NCBI GenBank assembly: GCA_017409575.1
Contig: JAFQSM010000038.1
Location: forward strand, 1 to 64,000
Direction: 5' to 3'
DNA from: Clostridia bacterium
GTDB lineage: Bacteria > Bacillota > Clostridia > Monoglobales > Monoglobaceae
DNA: 64,000 bases
The position numbers and the translations under genes were made by a program. This document shows positions 16,920 through 26,477 of the stretch, piece after piece. Under the pieces are notes generated by a model. That model saw only the letters and a program-made list of their open reading frames with translations. It did no database searches and was not told the origin of the DNA. Position 1 is the stretch's first letter, and the number at the start of each line of letters is the position of its first letter.

Positions 16920-18653
16920 ATGCTTAAAAAACTTGCCTCGTGCATTGGCGAATATAAACGGCCCTCAATTCTTGCACCTCTTTTTGTTATGCTTGAGTGT
17001 GTGCTTGAGGTTCTTATTCCCTGGCTTATGTCTTATATAATCGACCACGGCATTGAAAAAGGCGATATCCGACTGGTGGTGGCCATTGGTATTTTGCTCA
17101 CTTTTTTGGTTGTGCTTTCTATGTTTTGCGGTGCAATGTCCGGCAGATATGCTGCAATTGCATCGGCAGGTTTTGCAAAAAACCTCCGAAAGAAAATGTT
17201 CCATTCTGTTCAGGACTTCTCGTTCTCGAATATTGACAAATTCTCGACCCCGGGACTGGTAACAAGGCTTACTACAGATGTTGCAAATCTTCAAAACTCT
17301 TATCAGATGGTAATTCGTATAGCCTTCAGATGTCCCGCGATGCTTATTTTCTCGCTTTCGATGGCATTTTTCGTAAACTCCAGGGTTGCGCTTATTTTCC
17401 TTGCAATCATCCCTGTCCTTGGCGGAGGGCTTATCCTTATTGCTACCAAAGCTCACCCCATCTTCGAAAAAGTATTCAAAACCTATGACCGTCTGAACCG
17501 TGTTGTACGCGAAAACCTTCGTGGTATGCGCGTTGTGAAAGCCTTTGTGCGCGAAGCCTTTGAAGAAGAAAAATTCAAGACCGTCTCAAAAGAAATATAT
17601 GACAAATTCAGCAGTGCCGAGCGTCTGCTTTCTTTCAACGCACCGCTTATGCAAAGCTGTATGTATATTTGTATGCTTCTTATAGCATGGTTTGGCTCCA
17701 AACTGATCGTTGCAGGCGATATGACTCAGGGAAATCTTGTCAGTCTGATTTCATACACAAATCAGATACTTATGAGTCTTATGAGCTTTTCTATGATTTT
17801 TGTAACACTCACCATTTCAAAAGCTTCTGCCGAACGAATTACCGAAGTTTTGAGTGAAGTCTCAGACCTTTCAGACGGCAAAGAAAATATATGTGAGGTC
17901 AAAGACGGCTCGATTGAATTTAAAGATGTATCATTCAGCTACAACAAAAGCAAAAACAGTCTTTGCCTCAAAAACATCAGTTTCTCCATAAATTCCGGCG
18001 AGACGATAGGCATAATCGGCGCAACAGGCAGTGCCAAATCATCTCTTGTTCAGCTTATTCCAAGGCTTTATGACGCTTGCTCAGGCACAGTTCTTTTGGG
18101 TGGCAGAGATGTAAAGGAATACAACCTTAAAGCACTTCGCGATAATGTTTCGATGGTTCTTCAGAAAAACGAACTGTTTTCGGGCACAATTGCCGAGAAT
18201 CTGCGTTGGGGAAAAGAGGATGCTACCGAAGAAGAGATGATTCACGCTTGCCAACTGGCACAGGCAGACGACTTTATAAACAGCTTCCCTGACAAGTACA
18301 ACACGCATATCGAACAAGGCGGCAAGAATGTATCAGGCGGACAAAAACAGAGGCTTTGCATCGCCCGGGCCTTGCTTAAAAACCCCAAGGTGCTGATTCT
18401 TGACGATTCTACAAGTGCAGTTGACACACAAACGGACAGCCTTATTCGTTCGTCTTTTGCAAAAGAAATTCCCAATATAACAAAAATAATTATCGCTCAG
18501 CGAATATCATCAATACAGCACGCTGATAGGATTATTGTTATGGAAAACGGCGAAATAAGTGCTTTTGCACCACACGAAGAACTTCTTGAAACCAACCGGA
18601 TTTACCGCGAAATATATGAATCTCAGCAACGGGAGGTGATAGGCAATGAGTAG
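16920..18653 (+). CDS. ABC exporter half-transporter, degenerate-site subunit
   Basis: 577 residues: six membrane helices (about 1-310) then an ATPase domain. It is a type IV (MDR-like) half-exporter whose partner is the next gene. Two features mark its ATP site as the weak one of a heterodimer. Walker B ends in LDDS, with Asp where the catalytic Glu normally stands. Walker A reads GATGSAKS, with Ala at residue 372 in place of Gly (codon gcc at 18033-18035). Its own signature VSGGQ is close to normal. Substrate is unknown; drugs, peptides or lipids are typical for BmrC/BmrD-type pairs. Confidence 0.92.
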   Translation: MLKKLASCIGEYKRPSILAPLFVMLECVLEVLIPWLMSYIIDHGIEKGDIRLVVAIGILLTFLVVLSMFCGAMSGRYAAIASAGFAKNLRKKMFHSVQDFSFSNIDKFSTPGLVTRLTTDVANLQNSYQMVIRIAFRCPAMLIFSLSMAFFVNSRVALIFLAIIPVLGGGLILIATKAHPIFEKVFKTYDRLNRVVRENLRGMRVVKAFVREAFEEEKFKTVSKEIYDKFSSAERLLSFNAPLMQSCMYICMLLIAWFGSKLIVAGDMTQGNLVSLISYTNQILMSLMSFSMIFVTLTISKASAERITEVLSEVSDLSDGKENICEVKDGSIEFKDVSFSYNKSKNSLCLKNISFSINSGETIGIIGATGSAKSSLVQLIPRLYDACSGTVLLGGRDVKEYNLKALRDNVSMVLQKNELFSGTIAENLRWGKEDATEEEMIHACQLAQADDFINSFPDKYNTHIEQGGKNVSGGQKQRLCIARALLKNPKVLILDDSTSAVDTQTDSLIRSSFAKEIPNITKIIIAQRISSIQHADRIIVMENGEISAFAPHEELLETNRIYREIYESQQREVIGNE

Positions 18654-20547
18654 ACCCAGAGGTGCAATGCACATTTCAAAGCGTCCCAAGGATACAAAAG
18701 GAACTTTGTCAAGACTTCTTTCGTATATCTTTGGAAGCTACAGACTGCATCTTGCAGCAGTTTTAATTTTTATAATCATAAGCTCTGTCACCGGTGTACG
18801 AGGCTCGATGTTTGTCAGAACTGTTCTTGATAATTATGTGACACCTATGCTCAAAACCGGTTCGCGTGACTTTTCGCCACTTTTTCTGGCTGTCCTTCAG
18901 ATGCTGGGGATTTATGTAGCAGGAGTTTTGTCAACATTCCTTTATAACCGCATAATGATTATAGTGGGACAGGGTGTACTCAGAGATATCAGAGACGATA
19001 TGTTTGCAAAGATGCAAAAGCTTCCTCTATCCTACTTTGACACCCACTCTCATGGTGACACAATGAGCCGTTACACCAACGATGCTGACACTCTTCGCCA
19101 AATGATTACGCAAAGTATACCTCACACGTTCAGTTCGGTTATAACAATAATTTCTGTTCTTGTTGCAATGATATCGACCAGCATTCCTCTTACATTAGTC
19201 GTTCTTTGCATTGTGGCGCTTATTTTGCTTGTCAGCAAAAAAATAACAGGCAGAAGCTCGGGATTTTTTGTTGCTCAGCAAAAGTCGCTTGGTGGAGTAA
19301 ACGGTTTTATAGAAGAGCATATAAACGGACAAAAGGTTGTAAAGGTCTTTTGCCACGAAGAAAAAGCCAAAGCTGATTTTGACAAACTCAACGAGGAGCT
19401 TTGCCAAAATGCTACAAATGCAAATGTTCTGGCAAATATTCTGATGCCCATTATGGGAAACCTGGGTCACTTGCAATATGTACTTCTTGCAATGGCAGGT
19501 GGAATTCTTGCAATTTTGGGTGTACCCGGAATAACAGTCGGTATAATTGCCGCATTTTTGCAGCTTAGCCGAAGCTTCACCATGCCGATAAGCCATATGT
19601 CCCAGCAAATCAATTCGATAATAATGGCTCTTGCAGGGGCGGAGCGCATTTTTGAACTTGTTGACGAATCACCCGAAACATACGGCGGCACCGTATCTTT
19701 GGTCAAAGCAGACGAAGTTGACGGCAAACTTTCAGAGGTTTCAAAACGCACCGGAATCTGGGCATGGAAAAAGCCACTGGAAGACGGAACGTACAGCTAC
19801 ACACGCCTTTCGGGAGATGTTTTGCTGGAGAATGTAAACTTTGGATATACCCCCGAAAAAACAGTTTTGCATGACATTTCTATTTTTGCAAAACCGGGTC
19901 AAAAAATCGCACTTGTCGGGGCCACAGGCGCAGGCAAGACCACAATAACCAATCTTTTAACCCATTTTTATGATATAAATGACGGTAAAATCTTTTATGA
20001 CGGAATAAATATATCCGACATAAAAAAATCTGACCTTCGTATGTCGCTGGGGATGGTTCTTCAGGATACGCATCTGTTCACAGGAACAGTTATGGAAAAC
20101 ATCCGGTACGGCAGACTTGATGCTACCGATGAAGAAGTATACGAGGCGGCACGCCTTGCCAACGCCGATGGCTTTATCAGAATGCTTTCGGACGGATACA
20201 ACACTGTACTGAAAAGCGGTGGTGAGGGACTTTCGCAAGGACAAAGACAGCTTCTTGCCATAGCAAGAGCAGCAATTGCAGACCCTCCTGTTATGATTCT
20301 TGATGAAGCCACATCCAGTATTGATACCAGAACGGAACGGATTGTCCAAAAGGGCATGGATTCGCTTATGCAGGGAAGAACTGTATTCGTTATTGCACAC
20401 AGGCTTTCCACCATACAAAATTCTGATGTCATTATGGTTATGGACGGTGGCAAAATCATCGAGCGTGGCGACCACGACAAACTGATTGCTGAAAGGGGTC
20501 GGTACTACAGCCTTTATACCGGCTCGTTTGATGCAGACGAAGAATAA
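18646..20547 (+). CDS. ABC exporter half-transporter, catalytic-site subunit
   Basis: 633 residues, overlapping the previous gene by 8 bases, so the two are co-translated. Six membrane helices precede an ATPase domain with normal Walker A (GATGAGKTT) and Walker B with catalytic Glu (MILDEATSS). Its signature is LSQGQ, not LSGGQ. In heterodimeric exporters that altered signature faces the partner's degenerate Walker site, which fits the Asp and Ala seen in the first subunit. An insert of about 45 residues between the membrane and ATPase domains (VDGKLSEVSKRTGIWAWKK) is typical of the longer partner of such pairs. Confidence 0.93.
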   Translation: MSRPRGAMHISKRPKDTKGTLSRLLSYIFGSYRLHLAAVLIFIIISSVTGVRGSMFVRTVLDNYVTPMLKTGSRDFSPLFLAVLQMLGIYVAGVLSTFLYNRIMIIVGQGVLRDIRDDMFAKMQKLPLSYFDTHSHGDTMSRYTNDADTLRQMITQSIPHTFSSVITIISVLVAMISTSIPLTLVVLCIVALILLVSKKITGRSSGFFVAQQKSLGGVNGFIEEHINGQKVVKVFCHEEKAKADFDKLNEELCQNATNANVLANILMPIMGNLGHLQYVLLAMAGGILAILGVPGITVGIIAAFLQLSRSFTMPISHMSQQINSIIMALAGAERIFELVDESPETYGGTVSLVKADEVDGKLSEVSKRTGIWAWKKPLEDGTYSYTRLSGDVLLENVNFGYTPEKTVLHDISIFAKPGQKIALVGATGAGKTTITNLLTHFYDINDGKIFYDGINISDIKKSDLRMSLGMVLQDTHLFTGTVMENIRYGRLDATDEEVYEAARLANADGFIRMLSDGYNTVLKSGGEGLSQGQRQLLAIARAAIADPPVMILDEATSSIDTRTERIVQKGMDSLMQGRTVFVIAHRLSTIQNSDVIMVMDGGKIIERGDHDKLIAERGRYYSLYTGSFDADEE

Positions 20548-20550
20548 TTA

Positions 20551-20593
20551 AATGGGGATGTTTAAAAACATAGTTTTTAAACATCCTTCCATT
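20551..20593. terminator. Long AT-rich hairpin after the ABC operon
   Basis: A perfect 14-bp stem (20556-20569 with 20573-20586) around a 3-base loop, extended by aatgg/ccatt. There is no T run, so it may slow or protect transcript ends more than terminate them. Confidence 0.5.
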
Positions 20594-20620
20594 AGGGGAT
20601 AGGTAAAATTGATTCAGAAC

Positions 20621-20697
20621 ACGCAAACCGAGCCAAAGTCTTGACTTTGGGTTACCCGAAGGTGTACTTGTGTACACCGAGAGGCGAGGTTTGTGCG
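20621..20697. repeat. Structured dispersed repeat (three-way junction)
   Basis: An outer stem (20622-20629 with 20688-20697, one bulge) encloses two hairpins: 20633-20640 with 20643-20650, and 20661-20667 with 20672-20678. The fold is clover-like but lacks tRNA signatures. Read on the minus strand it gives a peptide (THKPRLSVYTSTPSGNPK) that I recall from many short spurious proteins in gut Clostridia, so it is probably a repeated non-coding element. Confidence 0.6.
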
Positions 20698-20718
20698 TAG
20701 CAAAAAGAATATAAAAAC

Positions 20719-20748
20719 AGAAAAATCGCATTGTTATGCGATTTTTCT
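20719..20748. terminator. Symmetrical terminator hairpin
   Basis: AGAAAAATCGCAT, a TGTT loop, then ATGCGATTTTTCT: a perfect 13-bp stem with A and T runs that can act in both directions. It follows the structured repeat. Confidence 0.75.
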
Positions 20749-20902
20749 ACATTTATAAGAGTTTTTTATTGCTAATTCAAGAAGAATACTATTTGCTTTT
20801 CCAGTCTTTTTGCGGTCTGGACTATTTTAACATCCCCTTTTTGGGTTTTCCAAAAATTTTTTTACTTTTTTTCAAATTCCCCTTTTATATTGTCGAAAAA
20901 TA

Positions 20903-20911
20903 TGTTATACT
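20903..20911 (+). promoter_or_regulatory. Extended -10 promoter element
   Basis: TGT-TATACT (20903-20911) is an extended -10 box. No good -35 is visible. It lies 41 bases before the DUF1846 gene. The rest of 20761-20951 shows nothing else I can name. Confidence 0.45.
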
Positions 20912-20951
20912 TTAACTTGTATATTAACCAAAGACCTAAGGAGCACTTAAA

Positions 20952-22436
20952 ATGACAAAGATTGGATTTGATAATCAAAAATATCTGACCATGCAGTCAG
21001 AACAAATACGAAATCGCATTGCACAATTCGGCGGCAAACTGTATCTCGAGTTTGGTGGCAAACTTTTTGACGATTATCATGCATCCCGCGTTTTGCCCGG
21101 TTTTGCTCCTGACAGTAAAATCCGTATGCTTCAGCAGCTTGAAAAAGAAGTTGAAATTGTCATCACTATAAGCGCCGAAGATATCGAGGCAAACAAAACC
21201 CGCAGTGATATTGGTATCACCTATGACAGCGACGTTTTAAGACTGATTGACACATTCAGGGATATGAACCTTTATGTCGGCTCGGTAGTTCTCACGCGTT
21301 TTAACAGCCAGCCATCTGCCGTTGCCTTTTTAAAACACCTTTCCACTTTGGGAATCAAATGCTACAAACACTACTCAATCGCAGGGTATCCGTCGGATAT
21401 TCCTCATATTCTCAGCGATGAGGGTCTTGGCAAAAACGATTACATCGAGACAGACCGTTCACTTGTAGTTGTGACGGCTCCCGGTCCCGGAAGCGGCAAA
21501 ATGGCAACCTGCCTGAGTCAGCTTTATCATGACCACAAACGCGGAATAAACGCAGGTTATGCCAAGTTCGAAACTTTTCCGATTTGGAATCTTCCGCTCA
21601 AACACCCTGTCAACCTTGCATATGAGGCTGCAACCGCTGACCTTGACGATGTCAATATGATTGACCCGTTCCACCTCGAAGCTTACGGCAAAACTGCCGT
21701 AAACTACAATCGTGATGTCGAAATTTTCCCTGTTCTCAATACTATTTTTGAAAGAATTCAGGGTTATTCACCATACAAATCTCCAACCGATATGGGTGTA
21801 AATATGGCAGGTTTTTGCATTTTTGATGACGATGCTTGCTGCACCGCTTCAAAATTTGAAATTATCCGCCGGTACTATACCGTTGCATCCAATGCTTTCC
21901 GCGGCAGATGCGACGAAAATCAGACAAAGAAAATCGAGCTCCTTATGAATCAGGCAGGTATCACTCCCGACTTTTGTCCTGCAGTTACCGCAGCTCTTGA
22001 AAAAGCTGAAAAAACCAATTCGCCGGCAGGTGCATTGCTTCTTCCTGACGGGCGAATTGTCACAGGAAAAACGTCCAGCACACTTGGCGCAGCATCAGCA
22101 CTTTTGCTTAACGCCTTAAAAGTTCTGGGGAATATCGACGACAATCTTGACCTTATCGACGCAAAGGTGCTTGAACCTATCTGCGACCTTAAAACAAAGT
22201 ACCTTAAGCACAAAAACCCACGACTTCATACCGACGAGGTTTTGCTTGCACTTACCATTTCGGCTCTTTCCAATCCGATTTCAAAATCTGCAAAAGAAGA
22301 GCTTGAAAATTTAAGAGGAAGTGTTGCACATTTCTCGGTTATCCTAAGCGAAGAAGACGAAAAAATTCTTAAACGGCTGGGTATAAACGTAAGCTTTGAG
22401 CCAAGATACGAAACGAAAAAATTGTATCAAAAATAA
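20952..22436 (+). CDS. DUF1846 family protein
   Basis: 494 residues, the normal length of this family of conserved Firmicutes proteins. A P-loop-like segment APGPGSGKMATCLSQLYHD lies near residue 175. The N-terminus (IGFDNQKYLTMQSEQIRNRI) and FGGKLYLEFGGKLFDDYHASRVLPGF are characteristic. A structure is known for the family, but no reaction is established, so the role (nucleotide-dependent enzyme) is inferred. It is a single-gene unit with its own promoter, an aaggag site and a strong terminator. Confidence 0.9.
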   Translation: MTKIGFDNQKYLTMQSEQIRNRIAQFGGKLYLEFGGKLFDDYHASRVLPGFAPDSKIRMLQQLEKEVEIVITISAEDIEANKTRSDIGITYDSDVLRLIDTFRDMNLYVGSVVLTRFNSQPSAVAFLKHLSTLGIKCYKHYSIAGYPSDIPHILSDEGLGKNDYIETDRSLVVVTAPGPGSGKMATCLSQLYHDHKRGINAGYAKFETFPIWNLPLKHPVNLAYEAATADLDDVNMIDPFHLEAYGKTAVNYNRDVEIFPVLNTIFERIQGYSPYKSPTDMGVNMAGFCIFDDDACCTASKFEIIRRYYTVASNAFRGRCDENQTKKIELLMNQAGITPDFCPAVTAALEKAEKTNSPAGALLLPDGRIVTGKTSSTLGAASALLLNALKVLGNIDDNLDLIDAKVLEPICDLKTKYLKHKNPRLHTDEVLLALTISALSNPISKSAKEELENLRGSVAHFSVILSEEDEKILKRLGINVSFEPRYETKKLYQK

Positions 22437-22444
22437 AACAACAA

Positions 22445-22485
22445 AAAGAGCTGTGACAAAGATTTTGTCACAGCTCTTTCTTTTT
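22445..22485. terminator. Bidirectional terminator
   Basis: A perfect 16-bp stem (22445-22460 with 22464-22479) around GAT, with A and T runs outside. It separates the convergent DUF1846 and cyclophilin genes. Confidence 0.9.
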
Positions 22486-22493
22486 AAAAATTG

Positions 22494-23723
22494 TTATCTA
22501 ATTGTTATTGACTTTATAACAATCGGCTTTTTGGGTGAAGCAAATTCGCCCATACTGTTGTATTCCATTTCGTTTTCAAGAAATGCATCAACAGTTTCCA
22601 TACCGCTTGTTACCTTGCCAAATGCCGCATACTGTCCATCCAAGAACGACGCATCGTTGTAGCAAATAAAGAACTGGCTTGATGCACTGTCAAAGTGCTG
22701 AGCACGAGCCATCGAAATCACACCGCGCTTATGCGAAAGTGTGTTTTTGTCAAATCCGTTTGCCACAAATTCACCTTTGATATTGTTCTTTGCGCCGCCC
22801 ATTCCGTTACCCAACGGGTCGCCACCTTGTGCCATAAAGCCCTCGACCACGCGATGGAATGTAAGACCATTGTAAAAGCCGCTTTTTGCAAGACTTACAA
22901 AATTGGCAACTGTCTGTGGTGCATATTCGGGATAAAGCTCGATTTCAACCCTTTTGTTGTCACTCATTGTCATTATTGCAACAGGATGGCCCTGAGGAAT
23001 CTCATCATAGGTAATCAAAGATTCCTTTATCTGATTTTGATATTCCTCTTCAAGCTTAATCTGAGTTTCAATAGCATCCGAAAGCATCTTGTCAAAACGG
23101 TTGACAACAGTTATTGCCTCTGCACGGGTGCCGTTGTCAAATGCATTGAAACAGCTTTTTTCGTCACCGGTCATAACAGAAAATTCGTTGCAGACAAAGA
23201 TTGATTTTGCAATAATGTCGGGAAGCTCGGCATTTATTGTATCAGCATCCTTAAACTCAACCGACTGTACGCCTTGCGAAGTTACTCCTATAACATTTCC
23301 CATTGCATTGGCAAGCATAAACGCCATTTCCCATCTTGAAATAGCCTTTTCAAATTCAGCCTCCGTCTCCATAATTCCGGGTTTTACTCCATGGACTTCG
23401 CTGTTTATTCCTTCGTAGATATAAGAATTTGCAAAGTTGTGATACTTTGATGACCAATGAACACCATCATCAAATTCCTGCGGAATTTCTACTTCGGCTC
23501 TTTTGCAGATATCCGCTGCCAGCATTTTCAAAAACTCGGCTCTTGTGATTGTGTCATCAGGTCTGAATTTTCCATCAGGGTCACCATTTATTGCTTGGTT
23601 TTCAAAGCCTTTTTCTATCTCTGCCTCTGCCCAGTGTCCCGAAACATCACTGAACGGATGAGCAAAAGCAATGCTTGTGCAAACTAATATACTTGCAACA
23701 ATTGCAGAAATTATTTTTTTCAT
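22494..23723 (-). CDS. Secreted SLH-domain cyclophilin (peptidyl-prolyl isomerase)
   Basis: 409 residues. A signal peptide (about 1-23, ending AFA) is followed by SLH repeats, clear in the first (FSDVSGHWAEAEIEKG ... TRAEFLKML) and more divergent in the next two up to about residue 210. The C-terminal 165 residues are a cyclophilin: FHRVVEGFMAQGGDP, SMARAQHFDSASSQFFI and FLDGQYAAFGKV. SLH domains tether proteins to cell-wall polymer, so this should be a wall-bound foldase. ATG 23723 follows aggtg; a GTG at 23732 is possible. It lies directly after a second cyclophilin. Confidence 0.9.
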   Translation of the reverse strand: MKKIISAIVASILVCTSIAFAHPFSDVSGHWAEAEIEKGFENQAINGDPDGKFRPDDTITRAEFLKMLAADICKRAEVEIPQEFDDGVHWSSKYHNFANSYIYEGINSEVHGVKPGIMETEAEFEKAISRWEMAFMLANAMGNVIGVTSQGVQSVEFKDADTINAELPDIIAKSIFVCNEFSVMTGDEKSCFNAFDNGTRAEAITVVNRFDKMLSDAIETQIKLEEEYQNQIKESLITYDEIPQGHPVAIMTMSDNKRVEIELYPEYAPQTVANFVSLAKSGFYNGLTFHRVVEGFMAQGGDPLGNGMGGAKNNIKGEFVANGFDKNTLSHKRGVISMARAQHFDSASSQFFICYNDASFLDGQYAAFGKVTSGMETVDAFLENEMEYNSMGEFASPKKPIVIKSITIR

Positions 23724-23737
23724 AGTCTTCACCTGCT

Positions 23738-24400
23738 TTATTCGGTTATTATTGTAACACTTTTCATAACAATCGGCTCAACCGGAGAAGCTTCCTCGCC
23801 CATTGAATTATAAGTTCTTTCTACATCAAGAAAAGCGTCAACTGTTTCCATACCCTCGATTACTTTGCCAAAAGCTGCGTACTGCCCGTCAAGGAAGCTT
23901 GCATCATCATAGCAAATGAAGAACTGGCTTGATGCGCTGTCGGGGTCCTGGCTGCGCGCCATCGAAATCACACCGCGTGTATGCGAGAGCGTGTTTTGTG
24001 CAAATCCGTTTGCTGCAAATTCGCCCGGAATCTGAACGCCGCTGCCGCCCATACCTGTGCCTTCGGGGTCGCCGCCCTGTGCCATAAATCCGTCAACTAC
24101 TCTGTGGAAGCCTACACCATCATAAAAACCGTCTGTAACCAAATCTACAAAGTTCTGAACAGTCTGAGGTGCATATTCGGGATAAAGTTCGAGGACAAAC
24201 TCCCCGCCATTTTCCATTTCCACCAATACCTTTACATTGTCTTCTATCATTTGTTTTTCCTCCTTGCCGCCGTTTACACTTAAAGCAATCACCACCGCCG
24301 CAAGAACGATAACCGCTGCCAGACCGACTGTAATACCGATTTTATTAAGTGATTTTTTCTTTTTTACGACTTTTTTATTTGAATTTTTATTATTTTTCAT
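23738..24400 (-). CDS. Membrane-anchored cyclophilin
   Basis: 220 residues. A lysine-rich start is followed by one membrane helix (about residues 22-43), with no lipobox, then a cyclophilin domain (FHRVVDGFMAQGGDPEG, SMARSQDPDSASSQFFI, FLDGQYAAFGKV). The domain should face outside the membrane and help fold secreted proteins. It is the first gene of a two-gene operon. Its isomerase domain is closely similar to the one in the SLH protein downstream, which points to a local duplication. Confidence 0.93.
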   Translation of the reverse strand: MKNNKNSNKKVVKKKKSLNKIGITVGLAAVIVLAAVVIALSVNGGKEEKQMIEDNVKVLVEMENGGEFVLELYPEYAPQTVQNFVDLVTDGFYDGVGFHRVVDGFMAQGGDPEGTGMGGSGVQIPGEFAANGFAQNTLSHTRGVISMARSQDPDSASSQFFICYDDASFLDGQYAAFGKVIEGMETVDAFLDVERTYNSMGEEASPVEPIVMKSVTIITE

Positions 24401-24435
24401 AATTTACTGCAATCCTTTCATCTTTTGCTAAAGAT

Positions 24436-24464
24436 ATTGTAATTCTTCCGCATTGTTTTGTCAA
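24436..24464 (-). promoter_or_regulatory. Promoter of the cyclophilin operon
   Basis: On the minus strand, TTGACA (24459-24464) and TACAAT (24436-24441) are spaced by 17 bases, 35 bases before the start at 24400. Confidence 0.75.
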
Positions 24465-24609
24465 TACTAAGAATGTTGCAATTTTATGAATTTTTTCCTT
24501 TTGCTATTGTTTTTAATTTGTTTTTATGATAGTATAAATAGTATATATTTGCAAATTCTTCCGCTTTTTCAGCGGAGTTGAAAATTTAACCGAAAACGGA
24601 GGCATTAAT

Positions 24610-26472
24610 TTGAAAAAATATTTGCGTGGGCTTGGATTTTATCTGGTTTTGTTCTTGATGATAATAACTATCTTCGTACTTACCTCTATGCCCCAAACCA
24701 CAACAACTTACATTTATTCGGACCTTCTCAATATGATTCGCAGTGGCCAGGTCAAGGAGCTTCAAATTTCTGACATTGACGCAATTGCTACTCTTAACGA
24801 TAACACAAAAATATCTGTTGTCACACCCGGCTATGGTGCGCTTTATGCAAGCGTAGGCGAAGATATTGAAAGACAGGTCGCAGCAGGAACACTCAGGGTT
24901 GACACTCCCGAGCCTGCTTCGCCCCCATGGTGGCTCAGCTTTTTGCCATCACTCGGACTTATTGTTATTATGATTGTGTTCTGGGTTATCTTTATGAAAC
25001 AATCCCAGGGCGGCGGTCCGGGCGGCGCTATGGCATTTGGCAAGAGCCGGGCAAAAATGGTTAATGACGAAAAAAACAAAAAGACCTTTGACGATGTTGC
25101 AGGTGAAGACGAAGAAAAAGAGGAACTTCGCGAAATCGTTGATTTTCTTAAAAATCCTCAGAAATTCCGCGAGCTTGGTGCAAGAATACCAAAAGGTTTC
25201 TTGCTTGTCGGCCCTCCGGGAACAGGTAAAACCCTGCTTGCCAAAGCAGTTGCAGGCGAGGCAGGAGTTCCCTTCTTCTCGATCTCGGGTTCTGACTTTG
25301 TGGAAATGTTTGTCGGCGTTGGTGCGTCGCGTGTCCGCGACCTTTTTGACCACGCAAAAAAGAACTCACCCTGCATAATCTTTATTGACGAAATCGATGC
25401 AGTCGGCAGACAAAGAGGCGCAGGTCTTGGCGGCGGTCACGACGAGCGTGAGCAAACCCTTAACCAGTTGCTTGTTGAAATGGATGGCTTTACTCTTAAT
25501 GAGGGCGTAATCGTAATAGCAGCAACAAACAGGCCCGACATTCTGGACAGCGCACTTCTCCGACCCGGGCGTTTTGACCGCCAGGTACTTGTTGATGCAC
25601 CTGATGTAAAAGGCCGTGAAGAAATCCTTAAAGTTCATACAAAGGGCAAGCCCCTGAGTACAGATGTGCGCCTTGACGTATTAGCAAAAACAACTGTTGG
25701 ATTTACCGGTGCAGACCTCGAAAACCTTGTAAACGAAGCGGCGCTCCGTGCTGCAAAGAACGGACAAAAAGAAATAACAATGTTTGACCTTGAAGAGTCC
25801 ATTATGAAAGTTATCGCGGGTCCCGAAAAGAAAACACGTGTTGTGACCGAAAAAGAGCGGAAACTCACAGCCTTCCACGAGGCAGGTCACGCGGTTGTTT
25901 CAAAGATGCTTCCCACTCAGGACAGAGTTCATCAGATTTCAATCATTCCAAGAGGCAGAGCAGGCGGATATACGCTTTCTCTTCCCAAAGAAGACGCGTC
26001 ATATACCTCAAAAACCGAAATGGCTGAAGAAATTGTTTCACTCCTCGGTGGCAGAGTTGCCGAGCAGTTGTTCCTTGACGACATCAGCACGGGTGCTTCG
26101 AATGATATCGAGCGAGCAACTGCAATTGCAAAAAATATGGTTGTCAAGTATGGTATGAGTGATGCCCTTGGCACACGCACCTTTGGCAGCAGCAACGACG
26201 AGGTATTTATCGGCAGAGACTTTGGTCACACAAAAGACTACAGTGAAGCAATTGCTGCAAAAATTGATGAAGAAATCAAAAATATCATTGACTCGGCTTA
26301 TGCAAAATGCCGCGAAATTCTTGCCGCACAGGAGGATAAGGTGCGTGCAACAGCAAATCTTCTTCTTGAAAAAGAAAAGGTTGATGCCGACGAATTTGAG
26401 GCGCTGTTTAACGAGACAAATGACAATACCGAAATTGAGGCTGACACAGTTAACACTAACGATAAGGAATAA
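24610..26472 (+). CDS. ftsH: ATP-dependent zinc metalloprotease FtsH
   Basis: 620 residues. It degrades misfolded or regulatory membrane and cytosolic proteins. Two membrane helices (about 8-28 and 109-129) flank an outside loop. The AAA+ domain has Walker A GPPGTGKT (201-208), Walker [10 protein letters not shown] and the NRPD...RPGRFDR arginine-finger block. The protease site is HEAGH (423-427), with the distal Asp in [15 protein letters not shown]. The start is a TTG at 24610, supported by cggagg 7 bases upstream and by the match to the family N-terminus. A MATE gene follows after 5 bases. Confidence 0.97.
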   Translation: MKKYLRGLGFYLVLFLMIITIFVLTSMPQTTTTYIYSDLLNMIRSGQVKELQISDIDAIATLNDNTKISVVTPGYGALYASVGEDIERQVAAGTLRVDTPEPASPPWWLSFLPSLGLIVIMIVFWVIFMKQSQGGGPGGAMAFGKSRAKMVNDEKNKKTFDDVAGEDEEKEELREIVDFLKNPQKFRELGARIPKGFLLVGPPGTGKTLLAKAVAGEAGVPFFSISGSDFVEMFVGVGASRVRDLFDHAKKNSPCIIFIDEIDAVGRQRGAGLGGGHDEREQTLNQLLVEMDGFTLNEGVIVIAATNRPDILDSALLRPGRFDRQVLVDAPDVKGREEILKVHTKGKPLSTDVRLDVLAKTTVGFTGADLENLVNEAALRAAKNGQKEITMFDLEESIMKVIAGPEKKTRVVTEKERKLTAFHEAGHAVVSKMLPTQDRVHQISIIPRGRAGGYTLSLPKEDASYTSKTEMAEEIVSLLGGRVAEQLFLDDISTGASNDIERATAIAKNMVVKYGMSDALGTRTFGSSNDEVFIGRDFGHTKDYSEAIAAKIDEEIKNIIDSAYAKCREILAAQEDKVRATANLLLEKEKVDADEFEALFNETNDNTEIEADTVNTNDKE

Positions 26473-26477
26473 TTTCG

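Larger units (their letters stand above)
20554..20837. mobile_element. MITE-like segment with terminal inverted repeats
   Basis: The left end GGGGATGTT (20554-20562), then TAAAA, is matched in inverse at the right end (TTTTAACATCCCC, 20825-20837). The 284-base interior has no gene. It holds a long hairpin, a structured repeat and a terminator. No obvious target-site duplication was found, and the left end also pairs with a nearby stretch, so this may instead be chance plus a terminator. Confidence 0.35.

Noticed and set aside
20621-20697. tRNA gene
   Set aside because: The fold has three stems, but there is no anticodon-loop pattern, no T-loop TTCGA and no acceptor geometry.
20456-20731. 91-codon frame on the minus strand across the structured repeat
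   Set aside because: The peptide looks familiar only because the repeat is common. It has no ribosome site and overlaps stem-loops and the end of the ABC gene.
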